Source of the DNA: Sulfurospirillum sp964466465
Lineage (GTDB): Bacteria > Campylobacterota > Campylobacteria > Campylobacterales > Sulfurospirillaceae
Assembly: GCA_964466465.1 (NCBI GenBank)
Contig: CAYXNJ010000031.1
Span: 1 to 34,520 of the forward strand
Length of the DNA stretch: 34,520 nt
Direction: 5' to 3'
Below are positions 7,088-14,913 of the stretch, piece after piece. Positions within the stretch are counted from its first letter, which is position 1, and every line of letters starts with the position of its first letter. The position numbers were made by a program, and so were the translations under genes. Under the pieces are notes generated by a model that saw only the letters and a list, made by a program, of their open reading frames with translations, made no database searches and was not told the DNA's origin.

Positions 7088-8727
7088 TGAATTTAATTGA
7101 AAATATTGTCATTATTCTCTATCTTGCTGTGCTTGCATATTTGGGTTATGTTGGGTACAAACAGACAAAAAGCTCCGCAGATTACTTAATTGCAGGTGGA
7201 AATACCCATCCTTTTGTGATGGCATTAAGCTATGGTGCTACATTTATTTCCACAGCTGCCATCGTTGGTTTTGGTGGTGTTGCCGCATGGCTTGGAAATT
7301 CGCTTCTTTGGCTTACATTTTGTAACATCTTTATAGGGGTGTTTATTGCCTTTGTTTTTTTGGGCAATCCTACCCGTAAAATGGGCATTCGCCTCAATGC
7401 GCATACGTTTCCTGAACTTTTAGGACGACGTTTTAATTCTAAGTTTATTCAGATGTTTGGTGGTGTTCTCATCACGATTTTTATGCCGTTATACACTTCT
7501 GCGGTTTTAATCGGTGGTACAGAATTTTTAGTAGCATACTTTAAAGTGGACTATCATCTTGCTCTTTTGGTCATGTCAGTCATCGTCACAGGTTATGTAC
7601 TTGCAGGTGGACTCAAAGGTGTTATGCTCACCGATGCGCTTCAAGGTGTCATCATGTTTTTTGCGATGATTATTCTGTTAGTAATGGTTGTTAACGCTGT
7701 GGGAGGCGTTGATGTAGGGTTTACTAAACTTGAAACTGTTTGGAATGAAACCGTAGCTTCGCTTGGAAGCATGAATATTAAAGAGCTTAAAGCAGGAAGT
7801 CCTGATTTTCTGATGAAACTCTCTATGAATTGGGGTTTTCAAGGCTGGAATAAGATGCCAGTATTCCTCTCTGAGGGATGGCTCTTTGTGATTACAACTA
7901 TTACCATGGGCGTAGGTGTGGGTGTTTTAGCACAACCACAACTCGTTGTTCGCTTTATGACCGTGAAAAGTAAAAATGAACTCAATCGTGCGGTGCTTAT
8001 TGGAGGTGTATTTATCATTGCGATGACGGGTATTATCTTTATTGTAGGAGCTCTTAGCAATGTTTGGTATTATGAGTTCAATGAAGGAAAAAATGCACTG
8101 CAAAGTGCAGGGGGTGTTGGTAAAGTCATTCCTCATTTTATCAATGCCGCAATGCCAAAATGGTTTGCATTTATCTTTTTATTTGCACTTATTTCTGCAG
8201 CGATGAGTACACTCTCAAGTCAATTTCATGCAATGGGTACAGCCATAGGACGTGATGTTTTTGAACAAATTGCGGGAAAACATACCCAAAATTCACTGCT
8301 CATTACACGTACAGGCATCATTGTTATGATCGTCATATCGGTCTCTTTAGCCTATGTGTTTGATAAACAACCCGCTATCATCGCGCGTAGCACGGCTATC
8401 TTTTTTGCACTGTGTGCAAGTATCTTTTTACCAACCTATTTTGGTGGACTTTTTTGGAAACGTATGACTAAAAAAGGTGCGATTGCCTCAATGGTAGTAG
8501 GTACGGTTGTAACGACATTTTGGTTACTATTTGTTCATTTTCAAGAGGCAAAAGAGCTAGGTATTTGTAAGATGCTCTTTGGAGTCAATACGCTTTTGAG
8601 TGGCAAAGTCACCTTTGTAGATGCGATGATTGTAGCATTACCGCTTTCAGCATTAACAGCGATTATTGTGTCATTGATGACAAAACCAGAGAGTCCAACG
8701 CTTATTAAAAAGTGTTTTGAGGATTAA
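7084..8727 (+). CDS. Sodium:solute symporter family transporter
   Basis: This 547-aa polytopic membrane protein is of the SSS family, with about 13 hydrophobic segments. Typical stretches are YLIAGGNTHPFVMALSYGAT near the first spans, GFGGVAAWLG, VLAGGLKGVMLTDALQGVIM, and the SAAMSTLSSQFHAMGTAIGRD region that bears the sodium-site serines (STLSS). The final spans run through FWKRMTKKGAIASMVVGTV. It is coupled to the 55-aa accessory gene. The ATG at 7084 is used here, and 7087 is the alternative. It is divergent from the ior-paaK operon. I infer uptake of an aryl acid, aryl-ketoacid or related carboxylate. The family also transports acetate, proline and pantothenate, so the substrate is not proven. 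Confidence 0.88.
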   Translation: MMNLIENIVIILYLAVLAYLGYVGYKQTKSSADYLIAGGNTHPFVMALSYGATFISTAAIVGFGGVAAWLGNSLLWLTFCNIFIGVFIAFVFLGNPTRKMGIRLNAHTFPELLGRRFNSKFIQMFGGVLITIFMPLYTSAVLIGGTEFLVAYFKVDYHLALLVMSVIVTGYVLAGGLKGVMLTDALQGVIMFFAMIILLVMVVNAVGGVDVGFTKLETVWNETVASLGSMNIKELKAGSPDFLMKLSMNWGFQGWNKMPVFLSEGWLFVITTITMGVGVGVLAQPQLVVRFMTVKSKNELNRAVLIGGVFIIAMTGIIFIVGALSNVWYYEFNEGKNALQSAGGVGKVIPHFINAAMPKWFAFIFLFALISAAMSTLSSQFHAMGTAIGRDVFEQIAGKHTQNSLLITRTGIIVMIVISVSLAYVFDKQPAIIARSTAIFFALCASIFLPTYFGGLFWKRMTKKGAIASMVVGTVVTTFWLLFVHFQEAKELGICKMLFGVNTLLSGKVTFVDAMIVALPLSALTAIIVSLMTKPESPTLIKKCFED

Positions 8728-8731
8728 AAGA

Positions 8732-8752
8732 AGAGGGTAGAAATTACCCTCT
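8732..8752. terminator. Hairpin between symporter and fliT-like gene
   Basis: AGAGGGTA (8732-8739) pairs with TACCCTCT (8745-8752) around a 5-base loop. It sits between convergent genes, and the stop of the minus-strand gene lies in the loop and right arm. On the minus strand it is followed by TTCTTTTAAT, so it may stop transcription of the flaG-fliD-fliS operon. It may also serve the symporter. Confidence 0.6.
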
Positions 8753-8995
8753 GTATTCTTGTAAGTATTTTTCTGTTGATGTGTCAACAAAGTTACGTGT
8801 TTTTTTAAGTTTTTGCATAGCAACAAACGTGCTTGCTTTTTCTTTTTCCATAATCACTAAAGCTTCTTGTATGAGTGCACAAACAGTTTGTGCTTCTTCA
8901 AGAGTTTCAAATTGAGGTATGTTATCGATCAGTTCACCAATATAGGTATGATTTTCTTCTACAATGGCTATGGTAAAATTTTCAATCCACGACAT
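8744..8995 (-). CDS. Small protein after fliS, FliT-like by position
   Basis: From the ATG at 8995 the product has 83 residues (MSWIENFTIAIVEENH to the end EKYLQEYRG). It is mostly helical, acidic in the first half and basic near KLKKTRN, with no membrane span or signal. The start lies inside the end of fliS (14-base overlap). In-frame ATGs at 9007 and 9052 would overlap fliS more. The GGAAAG before 9007 sits too close to that ATG but at a usable distance from 8995. Its size, helical character and place after fliS are those of the FliT chaperone that binds the FliD cap protein. I see no diagnostic motif, so the FliT assignment is inference. Confidence 0.7.
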   Translation of the reverse strand: MSWIENFTIAIVEENHTYIGELIDNIPQFETLEEAQTVCALIQEALVIMEKEKASTFVAMQKLKKTRNFVDTSTEKYLQEYRG

Positions 8996-9359
8996 AGTCA
9001 GTTTCATCTTTCCACGCTTGTAAAAGTTCTCGTGCAACATTGATAACTTCATCTAGTTTTGTAGTGTCATTGTGTTGATTGGCTTCTGTAAGTAGTCTTA
9101 ACTGATGCGTATATAAACCACGTAAATAATAGGCAATTTGTCCACCATCATAATTGAGTGAATTAATAAGTTCTGCAAAAATAGCAGACGTACGATTGAT
9201 CCAATAAGTACGTTTTTCAATATTTTGATCTTCAATGGCTTTTTTTGCTTGTGAAGCAAAACGCAAAACGCCTTCGTATAGCATTTTGATCAACTTTTCA
9301 GAAGATTCGATAGAGACATTGTTTTGTGAGTAAGTTGAGTATGCTAAATTGGTGTACAT
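8982..9359 (-). CDS. fliS: Flagellin-specific chaperone FliS
   Basis: This 125-aa cytoplasmic chaperone binds the C terminus of flagellin and prevents early polymerisation before export. The sequence has the family layout: an N-terminal Tyr-rich arm (MYTNLAYSTYSQNNVSIESS), the helix EKLIKMLYEGVLRFASQAKKAIE, the segment RTYWINRTSAIFAELINSL and NYDGGQIAYYLRGLYTHQLRLL near the middle. The last helix ends ELLQAWKDETDYVVD. A ribosome binding site AAAAGGA stands before the ATG. It follows fliD by 17 bases and its 3' end overlaps the fliT-like gene. All belong to the flaG operon. Confidence 0.95.
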   Translation of the reverse strand: MYTNLAYSTYSQNNVSIESSEKLIKMLYEGVLRFASQAKKAIEDQNIEKRTYWINRTSAIFAELINSLNYDGGQIAYYLRGLYTHQLRLLTEANQHNDTTKLDEVINVARELLQAWKDETDYVVD

Positions 9360-9376
9360 GATGGATTCCTTTTAAA

Positions 9377-11068
9377 TTAATTCTTACTATTGGTACTTGC
9401 TTGGATAAGATACGATAATGACTGGAATTGCGTGGTCAGTGTGCTGATAATTTTATCATAAGCCGCAAATCGCTTTGCCATAGTTTCGTATTTACTATCA
9501 AGTTTAGAAACGATATTCTCTTTTTGGTTTGTTAAAGACTTTTTTTCATCGGTTAAATAATTAGAATAGAGTGGCAAAATACCTGTTTTACTAGTCGTGT
9601 ATTCTTTCAACAAAGAGTTTAAGTTAGTAAACATACCATCTTGTGTAGTACTATGTGCATAGGTTGTTGATGCTTTTAGCCCTAATGTGGAAAGTACACT
9701 GCTATCTCCTGTAATGGCAATGTCTTCTCCTGATGAGCTTTTAAGGACAATATTGTTGTTTTCACCTACAGTAGCACTTACACCTGAAATGCCTGCTTTA
9801 TTAATAGCAGTTTGGAACGAAAGTGCGTTATCTGCCGCAGTTGCACTTGCATTCGTTGTAAAACGGATATTGGTGCCGTTGATATACACACCTTTATAGG
9901 TAATGTTAAGCGCACCAGCAGGAACAGATGTTCCAGTGTAGGTTGTTGTATTGTATTGTGTTGAGCCAACAAAAAAGTCTTTAATATCGCTTGGATTGCT
10001 CTCAATTTTTGCGTTAAAATCTGTTTCATCAAATTCTAATGATCCAGAATCATTTAAAGAGATACCATAATCAACGAGGCTTCTGCCTTCTTCATCCGTA
10101 GCTAAAAATTGTTTACGAAGAGCAGCGCTAAAGGTTGTTAATTGTGTGACACCTTGAAAGACACCTGCTTTTTTTTCTTCACTATTGTATGATGTAGCGT
10201 CACTAAGATTGGTCATTAAATTGTTGTATGCGGTGACGAGATTATTGAGTTGCTCTTTAACATCGCTCCAATCTTGCTTAATAGAAACAGCGGTACTTTC
10301 TGTGATTTCTTGGACTTTATTGAGTTTAATGGTCACCCCAATAATAAGATCATCAATACTATTGGATGAACGCTTAATGCTAACACCATTAAATAAAAAC
10401 TGAGCATCAGTTGCTGTTTGTAGATGATTACTTACATTATCGTAACCTAAGTTTGATAATGTTGAAGCATTACCTGAAGTCATTGTAATAGCGTTATCTG
10501 CTCCTGTTTCGCTAGACTTGATAATCAAACGATAAGGATTTGTGCCACCTGTATTTAAAATAGAAGCAGTCACTTTTCCACCGAGCTTATCATTGATCAT
10601 ATTAGAAAGATCATTTAATGTCGTCGTTGAAGTAACAGCAAAATCATAACTTTTACCATTAATTTGCAAAGTGAGTGTGTCATTTGTTGTTGCAAATGTA
10701 CTGGTTTTAGATGCAAAACCTGTACTTTGATAAATATCTTGTTTTGCTAATGTGTCAACACGTAACGTAAAATCTTGAATATTAGTTCCACCCTCTGCTG
10801 TTACAGCGACGGCATCATTTGAAACTGTTGTCGTACGTTGAAGATAAGAGGTTTCGTCTGCCAAGGCACTAGTCGTTGATTTTAGTGTCGATGCTAATGA
10901 TGTAATTGTCGATAAATCCGTTTGCTTTGTAGCATTGGTTGTTATTTTTGTATCAATAGGATCAACTTGGTTCGACTCGTCAACTTTACGTAATTTATCA
11001 ATAGTGTCATAGCTTAAAACACCATCACTACCAAGTCCGAGTGAACTTAGACTAGAAGTAGTTGCCAT
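9377..11068 (-). CDS. fliD: Flagellar filament cap protein FliD
   Basis: This 563-aa hook-associated protein 2 forms the pentameric cap at the filament tip that places new flagellin subunits. The N-terminal GLGSDGVLSYDTIDKLRK is the family start, and the FLRVDTLAKQDIYQS-type block (TLRVDTLAKQDIYQSTGF) is the FliD N-terminal domain. Ser/Thr/Asn-rich middle domains follow. The C terminus (SLTNQKENIVSKLDSKYETM, MAKRFAAYDKIISTL) is the helical end that packs in the filament. A ribosome binding site AAGGAT precedes the ATG, 3 bases after the flaG stop. There is no cleavable signal peptide, as expected for export through the flagellar type III apparatus. Confidence 0.96.
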   Translation of the reverse strand: MATTSSLSSLGLGSDGVLSYDTIDKLRKVDESNQVDPIDTKITTNATKQTDLSTITSLASTLKSTTSALADETSYLQRTTTVSNDAVAVTAEGGTNIQDFTLRVDTLAKQDIYQSTGFASKTSTFATTNDTLTLQINGKSYDFAVTSTTTLNDLSNMINDKLGGKVTASILNTGGTNPYRLIIKSSETGADNAITMTSGNASTLSNLGYDNVSNHLQTATDAQFLFNGVSIKRSSNSIDDLIIGVTIKLNKVQEITESTAVSIKQDWSDVKEQLNNLVTAYNNLMTNLSDATSYNSEEKKAGVFQGVTQLTTFSAALRKQFLATDEEGRSLVDYGISLNDSGSLEFDETDFNAKIESNPSDIKDFFVGSTQYNTTTYTGTSVPAGALNITYKGVYINGTNIRFTTNASATAADNALSFQTAINKAGISGVSATVGENNNIVLKSSSGEDIAITGDSSVLSTLGLKASTTYAHSTTQDGMFTNLNSLLKEYTTSKTGILPLYSNYLTDEKKSLTNQKENIVSKLDSKYETMAKRFAAYDKIISTLTTQFQSLSYLIQASTNSKN

Positions 11069-11071
11069 TGT

Positions 11072-11428
11072 CTATCCTTTTTTATCGAAGATCATTCCTA
11101 CGATCTCTTTCATTTTGGCAGAAAGATCCATCGCTTCTTCAGTAGGAATTTTGCGAATACTTCTGCCTGTACTTTTTTCCATTACGTTAACATACATGAG
11201 ACTGATTTTATCATTAAAGCCAAATGAAACATTGGTATCTAACATGTCCATTTGCTCGTTAAGTTCTTTAACGGTTTGTGTTAAAGCCTTAGCGGTTTCA
11301 CTTTGGTTCTCTTGATTTACTTTTGCTGATTCATTAGATTCACTGACTTGTCTGGTTTGAGCCGTAGATGCGACCTTTGGAGTGGTTGCAGTTTCGACTT
11401 GTTTGCTCGTTGCGCTGAATACGTCCAT
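11072..11428 (-). CDS. flaG: FlaG family protein
   Basis: This 118-aa protein begins at the ATG at 11428. The upstream in-frame ATG at 11446 is unlikely because the strong AGGAGG ribosome binding site lies between the two, 6 bases before 11428. The N-terminal half is Gln/Ser/Thr-rich and disordered-looking. The C-terminal 55 residues match FlaG: FGFNDKISLMYVNVMEKSTG, then SIRKIPTEEAMDLSAKMKEI. FlaG affects filament length in Campylobacter and Vibrio relatives, but its mechanism is unclear. It is the first gene of the flaG-fliD-fliS-fliT-like operon and sits directly behind a FliA promoter. Confidence 0.9.
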   Translation of the reverse strand: MDVFSATSKQVETATTPKVASTAQTRQVSESNESAKVNQENQSETAKALTQTVKELNEQMDMLDTNVSFGFNDKISLMYVNVMEKSTGRSIRKIPTEEAMDLSAKMKEIVGMIFDKKG

Positions 11429-11467
11429 AATTGCCCTCCTTGACATTATCTAAATTTTCTATAAACC

Positions 11468-11494
11468 AAATCGACACATCTTTTTTTTTGTTTA
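11468..11494 (-). promoter_or_regulatory. FliA (sigma-28) promoter of flaG-fliD-fliS with A9 tract in spacer
   Basis: On the minus strand TAAACAAA, 11 bases, then GTCGATTT matches the sigma-28 layout TAAAGTTT-N11-GCCGATAA with exact spacing. The TAAA (11494-11491) and the CGAT core of the -10 are kept. The gap between them contains nine consecutive A (T at 11481-11489 on the plus strand). Transcription would start near 11461, about 30 bases before the flaG ATG. Confidence 0.7.
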
Positions 11495-11581
11495 ATCTCT
11501 GAGCAATATTTATAGCAAATATAGAAAGAGGATTAAGATTTAGTGTGTTACTATTTCACTTACCACATAGAGAGGAAAAAG

Positions 11582-11944
11582 ATGAAAATAGCGTTAGTGT
11601 GTCAATCATTACTGTTAAGCCGTGCACTTAAAAGTTTTTTAGGAGAGATGGTTGTTCCTTATAAACAGTGTGATTTTGTCATTAGCGATAAAAAAATTGA
11701 ACTTGACAAACCTATTTTCTATATCTCTTCTAATGAAGGAAATTTAGTTATTCCATTTTCTAAATCCTCACTTCTGATCGAACTCGATAAGTTTTTTCAG
11801 CATCTTGTCCTCAGACAAGGTAGTATGGATGACATAATGACAAATGCTAAAAGTACGCATGCTTTGGAAGAAAAAATTACAGCACTTACAGAAAAATTTA
11901 GAGCTGAGTTGATTCAAACGATTCGGGGATATTATGGCAATTAA
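11582..11944 (+). CDS. Conserved-looking protein of unknown function upstream of rsmD
   Basis: I do not recognise this 120-aa protein. The start chosen is the ATG at 11582, 5 bases after AGAGGA; an upstream in-frame ATG at 11543 has no such site. The N-terminal part (MKIALVCQSLLLSRALKSFL) and VISDKKIELDKPIFYIS resemble the first strand-helix-strand of an alpha/beta receiver-like fold, but no phosphorylation site is obvious. The C-terminal 40 residues (ALEEKITALTEKFRAELIQT) look like a coiled coil. It overlaps rsmD by 11 bases, so the two are co-expressed. It is divergent from flaG, with 153 bases between the two start codons. Confidence 0.72.
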   Translation: MKIALVCQSLLLSRALKSFLGEMVVPYKQCDFVISDKKIELDKPIFYISSNEGNLVIPFSKSSLLIELDKFFQHLVLRQGSMDDIMTNAKSTHALEEKITALTEKFRAELIQTIRGYYGN

Positions 11945-12509
11945 GCCTTTTTTTACAATCATTAGTGCAGGCAAATATAAAGGTAAAAAGTTATCGCTTC
12001 CTTCACTAGAAAGTACACGAAGTACAAAAGCCATTCTCAAAGGTTCTCTTTTTGATAGCCTTCAATATGATATTGTCGATGAAGTTTTCGTAGAAGTCTT
12101 TGGTGGTAGTGGTTCTATGGGGCTTGAAGCATTGAGCCGTGGAGCCAAACATGCTTATTTTATTGAAAAAGATAAAGCGGCGTATCAAACACTGAAAAGT
12201 AACTGCAAAATGATTGATGAGATACACTCAACACCGCTTCAAGGCGATAGCTTTGTTCTCTTCCCAACACTGCTATCCAAACTTTCATCTAAAGCTTATT
12301 TTTATTTTGATCCTCCTTTTTCGATTCGTGAGGGCATGGAAGACATCTACCAAAAAGTGATTGATCTTATTGCTTCGATTCCTGCTGAAAAAGCTCATTT
12401 GATTGTTATTGAACATATGAGCACGTTGATACTACCTGAACAGATTGGTGTTTATGCCCTGCAAAAAACAAAAAAATTTGGAAATAGCTCTTTAAGCTAT
12501 TATCTATAG
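11934..12509 (+). CDS. rsmD: 16S rRNA (guanine(966)-N(2))-methyltransferase
   Basis: This 191-aa SAM-dependent methyltransferase modifies G966 of 16S rRNA (E. coli numbering). The start GKYKGKKLSLPSLESTRSTK is the family N terminus. FGGSGSMGLEALSRGA (56-71) is the SAM-binding loop with the family ALSRGA extension, and DPPF (126-129) is the catalytic motif. The usual aspartate before the glycine loop is a valine-glutamate-valine stretch here (VEVFGGSGS). The ATG lies inside the end of the preceding gene. The DUF1003 gene follows 5 bases after. Confidence 0.92.
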   Translation: MAIKPFFTIISAGKYKGKKLSLPSLESTRSTKAILKGSLFDSLQYDIVDEVFVEVFGGSGSMGLEALSRGAKHAYFIEKDKAAYQTLKSNCKMIDEIHSTPLQGDSFVLFPTLLSKLSSKAYFYFDPPFSIREGMEDIYQKVIDLIASIPAEKAHLIVIEHMSTLILPEQIGVYALQKTKKFGNSSLSYYL

Positions 12510-12514
12510 AAACA

Positions 12515-13234
12515 ATGGAAAATAATACATTTGTCAGTGATATTTCGGGTAAGATTTTCCCTCTTTCTGAACGTGTTTCTTCCAAATCTATTCGTCATTC
12601 TATTTTAGCTTACATTCAAGAAGGTAATCCTTCGTTTACGCAAAATAGCTATTTAGCCAATAGTGAACTTAATGTTTTTCGCGAAAAATACATAACAGAT
12701 TACTTAACCAAAGAACTGGGTGAACTTTCTGAGTTAGAGAAAAGGGTTCTTGATTCATTCCAAAATCATACAATACTAACGGATAAATTGGAGTGTGATG
12801 ATAGAAGTGCTTTAAGTTTTGGGCAAAGAATTGCGGATAAAGTGGCTTCTTTTGGAGGCAGTTGGACATTCATCCTCTCGTTTTGTTTTTTTCTTTTTTT
12901 ATGGATTATGATCAATATTTTTTGGTTTCATAATCAAGGATTTGATCCTTATCCTTATATTTTACTCAATTTGATTTTATCCTGTATTGCAGCTTTACAA
13001 GCACCTATCATTATGATGAGCCAAAATAGGCAAGAAGAGAAAGATAGGGCACGCTCTAAAAGTGATTACATGATTAATTTAAAATCTGAACTTGAAATTC
13101 GTATGCTTCATGAAAAAATAGATCATCTTATTATGCATCAACAAGAAGAACTCCTTGAAATACAAAAAGTTCAAATCGATATGATGCAGGATATTTTACA
13201 ACGCGTTAATCAAAAAGAATTGTTGGAACATTAA
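12515..13234 (+). CDS. DUF1003 domain membrane protein
   Basis: This 239-aa protein belongs to the DUF1003 family. Two membrane spans (about 116-135, FILSFCFFLFLWIMINI, and 146-167) are joined by FWFHNQGFDPYPYILLN, and then comes the family signature QAPIIMMSQNRQEEKDRARS. A basic segment and a coiled coil (LKSELEIRMLHEKIDHLIMH) follow. The N-terminal 100 residues are soluble and contain HTILTDKLECDDRS. The function of the family is unknown; a structural or ion-transport-related role has been guessed for some members. The 3' end of this gene contains the RpoN promoter of flgI. Confidence 0.85.
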   Translation: MENNTFVSDISGKIFPLSERVSSKSIRHSILAYIQEGNPSFTQNSYLANSELNVFREKYITDYLTKELGELSELEKRVLDSFQNHTILTDKLECDDRSALSFGQRIADKVASFGGSWTFILSFCFFLFLWIMINIFWFHNQGFDPYPYILLNLILSCIAALQAPIIMMSQNRQEEKDRARSKSDYMINLKSELEIRMLHEKIDHLIMHQQEELLEIQKVQIDMMQDILQRVNQKELLEH

Positions 13235-13240
13235 TTGCTT
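13223..13240 (+). promoter_or_regulatory. RpoN (sigma-54) promoter of flgI-flgJ
   Basis: TTGGAACATTAATTGCTT has GG (13225-13226) and GC (13237-13238) exactly 10 bases apart and matches the Campylobacter-type consensus GGAA-N6-TTGCTT. It overlaps the stop codon of the DUF1003 gene. Transcription would start about 12 bases after the GC, leaving a leader of about 25 bases before flgI. Confidence 0.75.
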
Positions 13241-13275
13241 TAAATTGGCAAGAACGCTAAATTTAAAGGGAATTG

Positions 13276-14328
13276 ATGAAGATTGTTAAACTCTCTTTCG
13301 TATTGCTTGCAACACTCAGCTCACTGTATGGTCAGCGCCTAGGTGATATTACCAATGTGATTGGCGTTAGGGAAAACCAACTGATCGGTTACGGTTTGGT
13401 AGTAGGTCTTAATGGTACAGGTGATGGTTCATCCTCAGAATTTACATTACGATCACTTTCAAATCTTTTACAAACCGTAAACGTTAAAATTGATCCTGCA
13501 GATATTAAATCTAAAAATATCGCAGCCGTTGTGGTTACAGCCAAGCTTCCAGCTTTTGCACGACAAGGTGATAAACTCGATGTTTCGGTTTCTTCTATTG
13601 GTGATGCAAAATCATTGCAAGGTGGCAATTTGCTATTAACACCACTTAAAGGTGTGGATGGAAAAATTTACTCTTTAGCACAAGGTTCACTTACTATTGG
13701 TGGTATGAATGGTAAAGAAAAAGGCCAACTTAATCATCCAGCATCTGCAAATATTTTTGGTGGTGCTTTAGTGGAGCGTGAGATTGAGTACGATTTGCAT
13801 GAACAAGAATTTGTCAATCTTTCACTCAAAGAAGCCAACTTTAATACCGCGGTTTCTGTACAAAATGAACTCAATAGAAAATTTGGTAGAAAAATAGCCG
13901 TTGCAACAGATTCAAGAACCATTCGTCTTATGCGACCAGAAGGGCACTCTACGGTTGAGTTTTTAGCGAAAACACTGGATGTGGATGTCCAATATGAAAG
14001 AGAAGAAAAAATTGTCATTGATGAGCGTACAGGAACCATTGTTTCAGGTGTTAATGTACGCGTGGATCCTGTTGTGGTAACTCATGGTGATATTACCATT
14101 AAGATCGAAGCATCCGATGCTCCTGCTGATGAAAAAAATGTTGATATTGGCGGTGATGTTAAAATTGCAGGTGCTGAAAATCGCATTAAGATTAAAGAAG
14201 AGAGTATGACGGTCGCAAACGTTGCACGTGCGCTTAATAAGCTGGGTGCAAAGCCTAAAGATATTATTTCGATTTTAGAGAACATTAAACGCTCAGGTGC
14301 GATTACAGCTAAATTGGAGATCATCTAA
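13276..14328 (+). CDS. flgI: Flagellar P-ring protein FlgI
   Basis: This 350-aa periplasmic protein forms the P ring around the flagellar rod in the peptidoglycan layer. The N terminus is a signal peptide (MKIVKLSFVLLATLSSLYGQ, cut near 19-20), followed by the family start RLGDITNVIGVRENQLIGYG and LVVGLNGTGD. Later family blocks include SVSSIGDAKSLQGGNLLLTP, VNVRVDPVVVTHGDITIKI and ALNKLGAKPKDIISIL. The ATG at 13276 lies 4 bases after AAAGGGA. A TTG at 13273 is in frame but less likely. It overlaps flgJ by one base (TAATG). Confidence 0.97.
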   Translation: MKIVKLSFVLLATLSSLYGQRLGDITNVIGVRENQLIGYGLVVGLNGTGDGSSSEFTLRSLSNLLQTVNVKIDPADIKSKNIAAVVVTAKLPAFARQGDKLDVSVSSIGDAKSLQGGNLLLTPLKGVDGKIYSLAQGSLTIGGMNGKEKGQLNHPASANIFGGALVEREIEYDLHEQEFVNLSLKEANFNTAVSVQNELNRKFGRKIAVATDSRTIRLMRPEGHSTVEFLAKTLDVDVQYEREEKIVIDERTGTIVSGVNVRVDPVVVTHGDITIKIEASDAPADEKNVDIGGDVKIAGAENRIKIKEESMTVANVARALNKLGAKPKDIISILENIKRSGAITAKLEII

Positions 14329-14624
14329 TGCAAATGGATAACAGTGTAGCACTTTTAAATGCAAACTATAACAGTTCTATTAAAGCCGATACAAAAAGTC
14401 AGAATGATGCTATTTTAAAAGAACAAACTGATAAATTTGAAGCTTTTTTCCTTAAACAGGTTCTTGATATTGCATTAAATAGTGAAGAAGAAAATACTTT
14501 ATTTGAAAAAGATGCTGGTGATAAAATTTATAAATCAATGTATAACGACACAATGAGTAGTGCACTCAGTGGAAATTTAGGTTTAAGTGAGATGTTATTT
14601 AACTATTTAAAAGAGGGGCGTTAA
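14328..14624 (+). CDS. flgJ: Rod-binding protein, FlgJ N-terminal domain only
   Basis: This 98-aa protein corresponds to the rod-capping half of FlgJ: EQTDKFEAFFLKQVLDIAL, then FEKDAGDKIYKSMYNDTMS and LGLSEMLFNYL. The C-terminal muramidase domain found in gammaproteobacterial FlgJ is absent, which is normal for Campylobacterota, where a separate enzyme opens the wall. The start shares a base with the flgI stop. The -35 element of the flgM promoter overlaps its own stop codon (14622-14624). Confidence 0.9.
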   Translation: MQMDNSVALLNANYNSSIKADTKSQNDAILKEQTDKFEAFFLKQVLDIALNSEEENTLFEKDAGDKIYKSMYNDTMSSALSGNLGLSEMLFNYLKEGR

Positions 14625-14648
14625 AGTTTTATCATTTTGGACGATATG
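14622..14648 (+). promoter_or_regulatory. FliA (sigma-28) promoter of flgM-flgN-flgK
   Basis: TAAAGTTT (14622-14629), 11 bases, then ACGATATG (14641-14648) is a near-consensus sigma-28 promoter: the -35 is perfect and the -10 keeps CGAT. It begins on the stop codon of flgJ. Transcription would start near 14656, 30 bases before flgM. Confidence 0.85.
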
Positions 14649-14685
14649 GTTGTAAACAATTACAACTAAACGTAAAGGGTTTAAA

Positions 14686-14886
14686 ATGATTTCAAAAGTT
14701 CAAACGTCCAATGTGGCGTATTTACAACAGAGTGCTCCTAAAGATGATACATCTAAAGGTGTCTCAAAAACAGAAAAAAGTGAAGGGATAGACAAAGTCT
14801 CCGCACTCAAAGAGCAGATCGCAAATGGAACCTATAAAGTCGATCTTGCAAAAACTGCCAATGCAGTTGCGGAAGAGTTGCTCTAA
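14686..14886 (+). CDS. flgM: Anti-sigma-28 factor FlgM
   Basis: This 66-aa protein binds FliA and blocks late flagellar gene transcription until it is exported through the finished hook. The C-terminal half carries the family signature (KVSALKEQIANGTYKVDLAK, then TANAVAEELL). The N-terminal half is polar and disordered-looking, as in other FlgM proteins. The ribosome binding site AAAGGG is 7 bases before the ATG. Because it has its own FliA promoter, FlgM is under negative feedback through the factor it inhibits. Confidence 0.93.
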   Translation: MISKVQTSNVAYLQQSAPKDDTSKGVSKTEKSEGIDKVSALKEQIANGTYKVDLAKTANAVAEELL

Positions 14887-14913
14887 GTCCTTATATTTAT
14901 AAAGGATGACAAG

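Noticed and set aside
9687..10403. Plus-strand open frames opposite fliD
   Set aside because: Shadows of the long, Ser/Thr-rich fliD gene.
13248..13262. TTGGCAAGAACGC as a second sigma-54 site before flgI
   Set aside because: GG and GC are 7 bases apart instead of 10; the site at 13223-13240 fits far better.
14636..14655. TTGGACGATATGGTTGT as a sigma-54 promoter of flgM
   Set aside because: The required GC at the -12 position is missing; the overlapping sigma-28 promoter explains the sequence.
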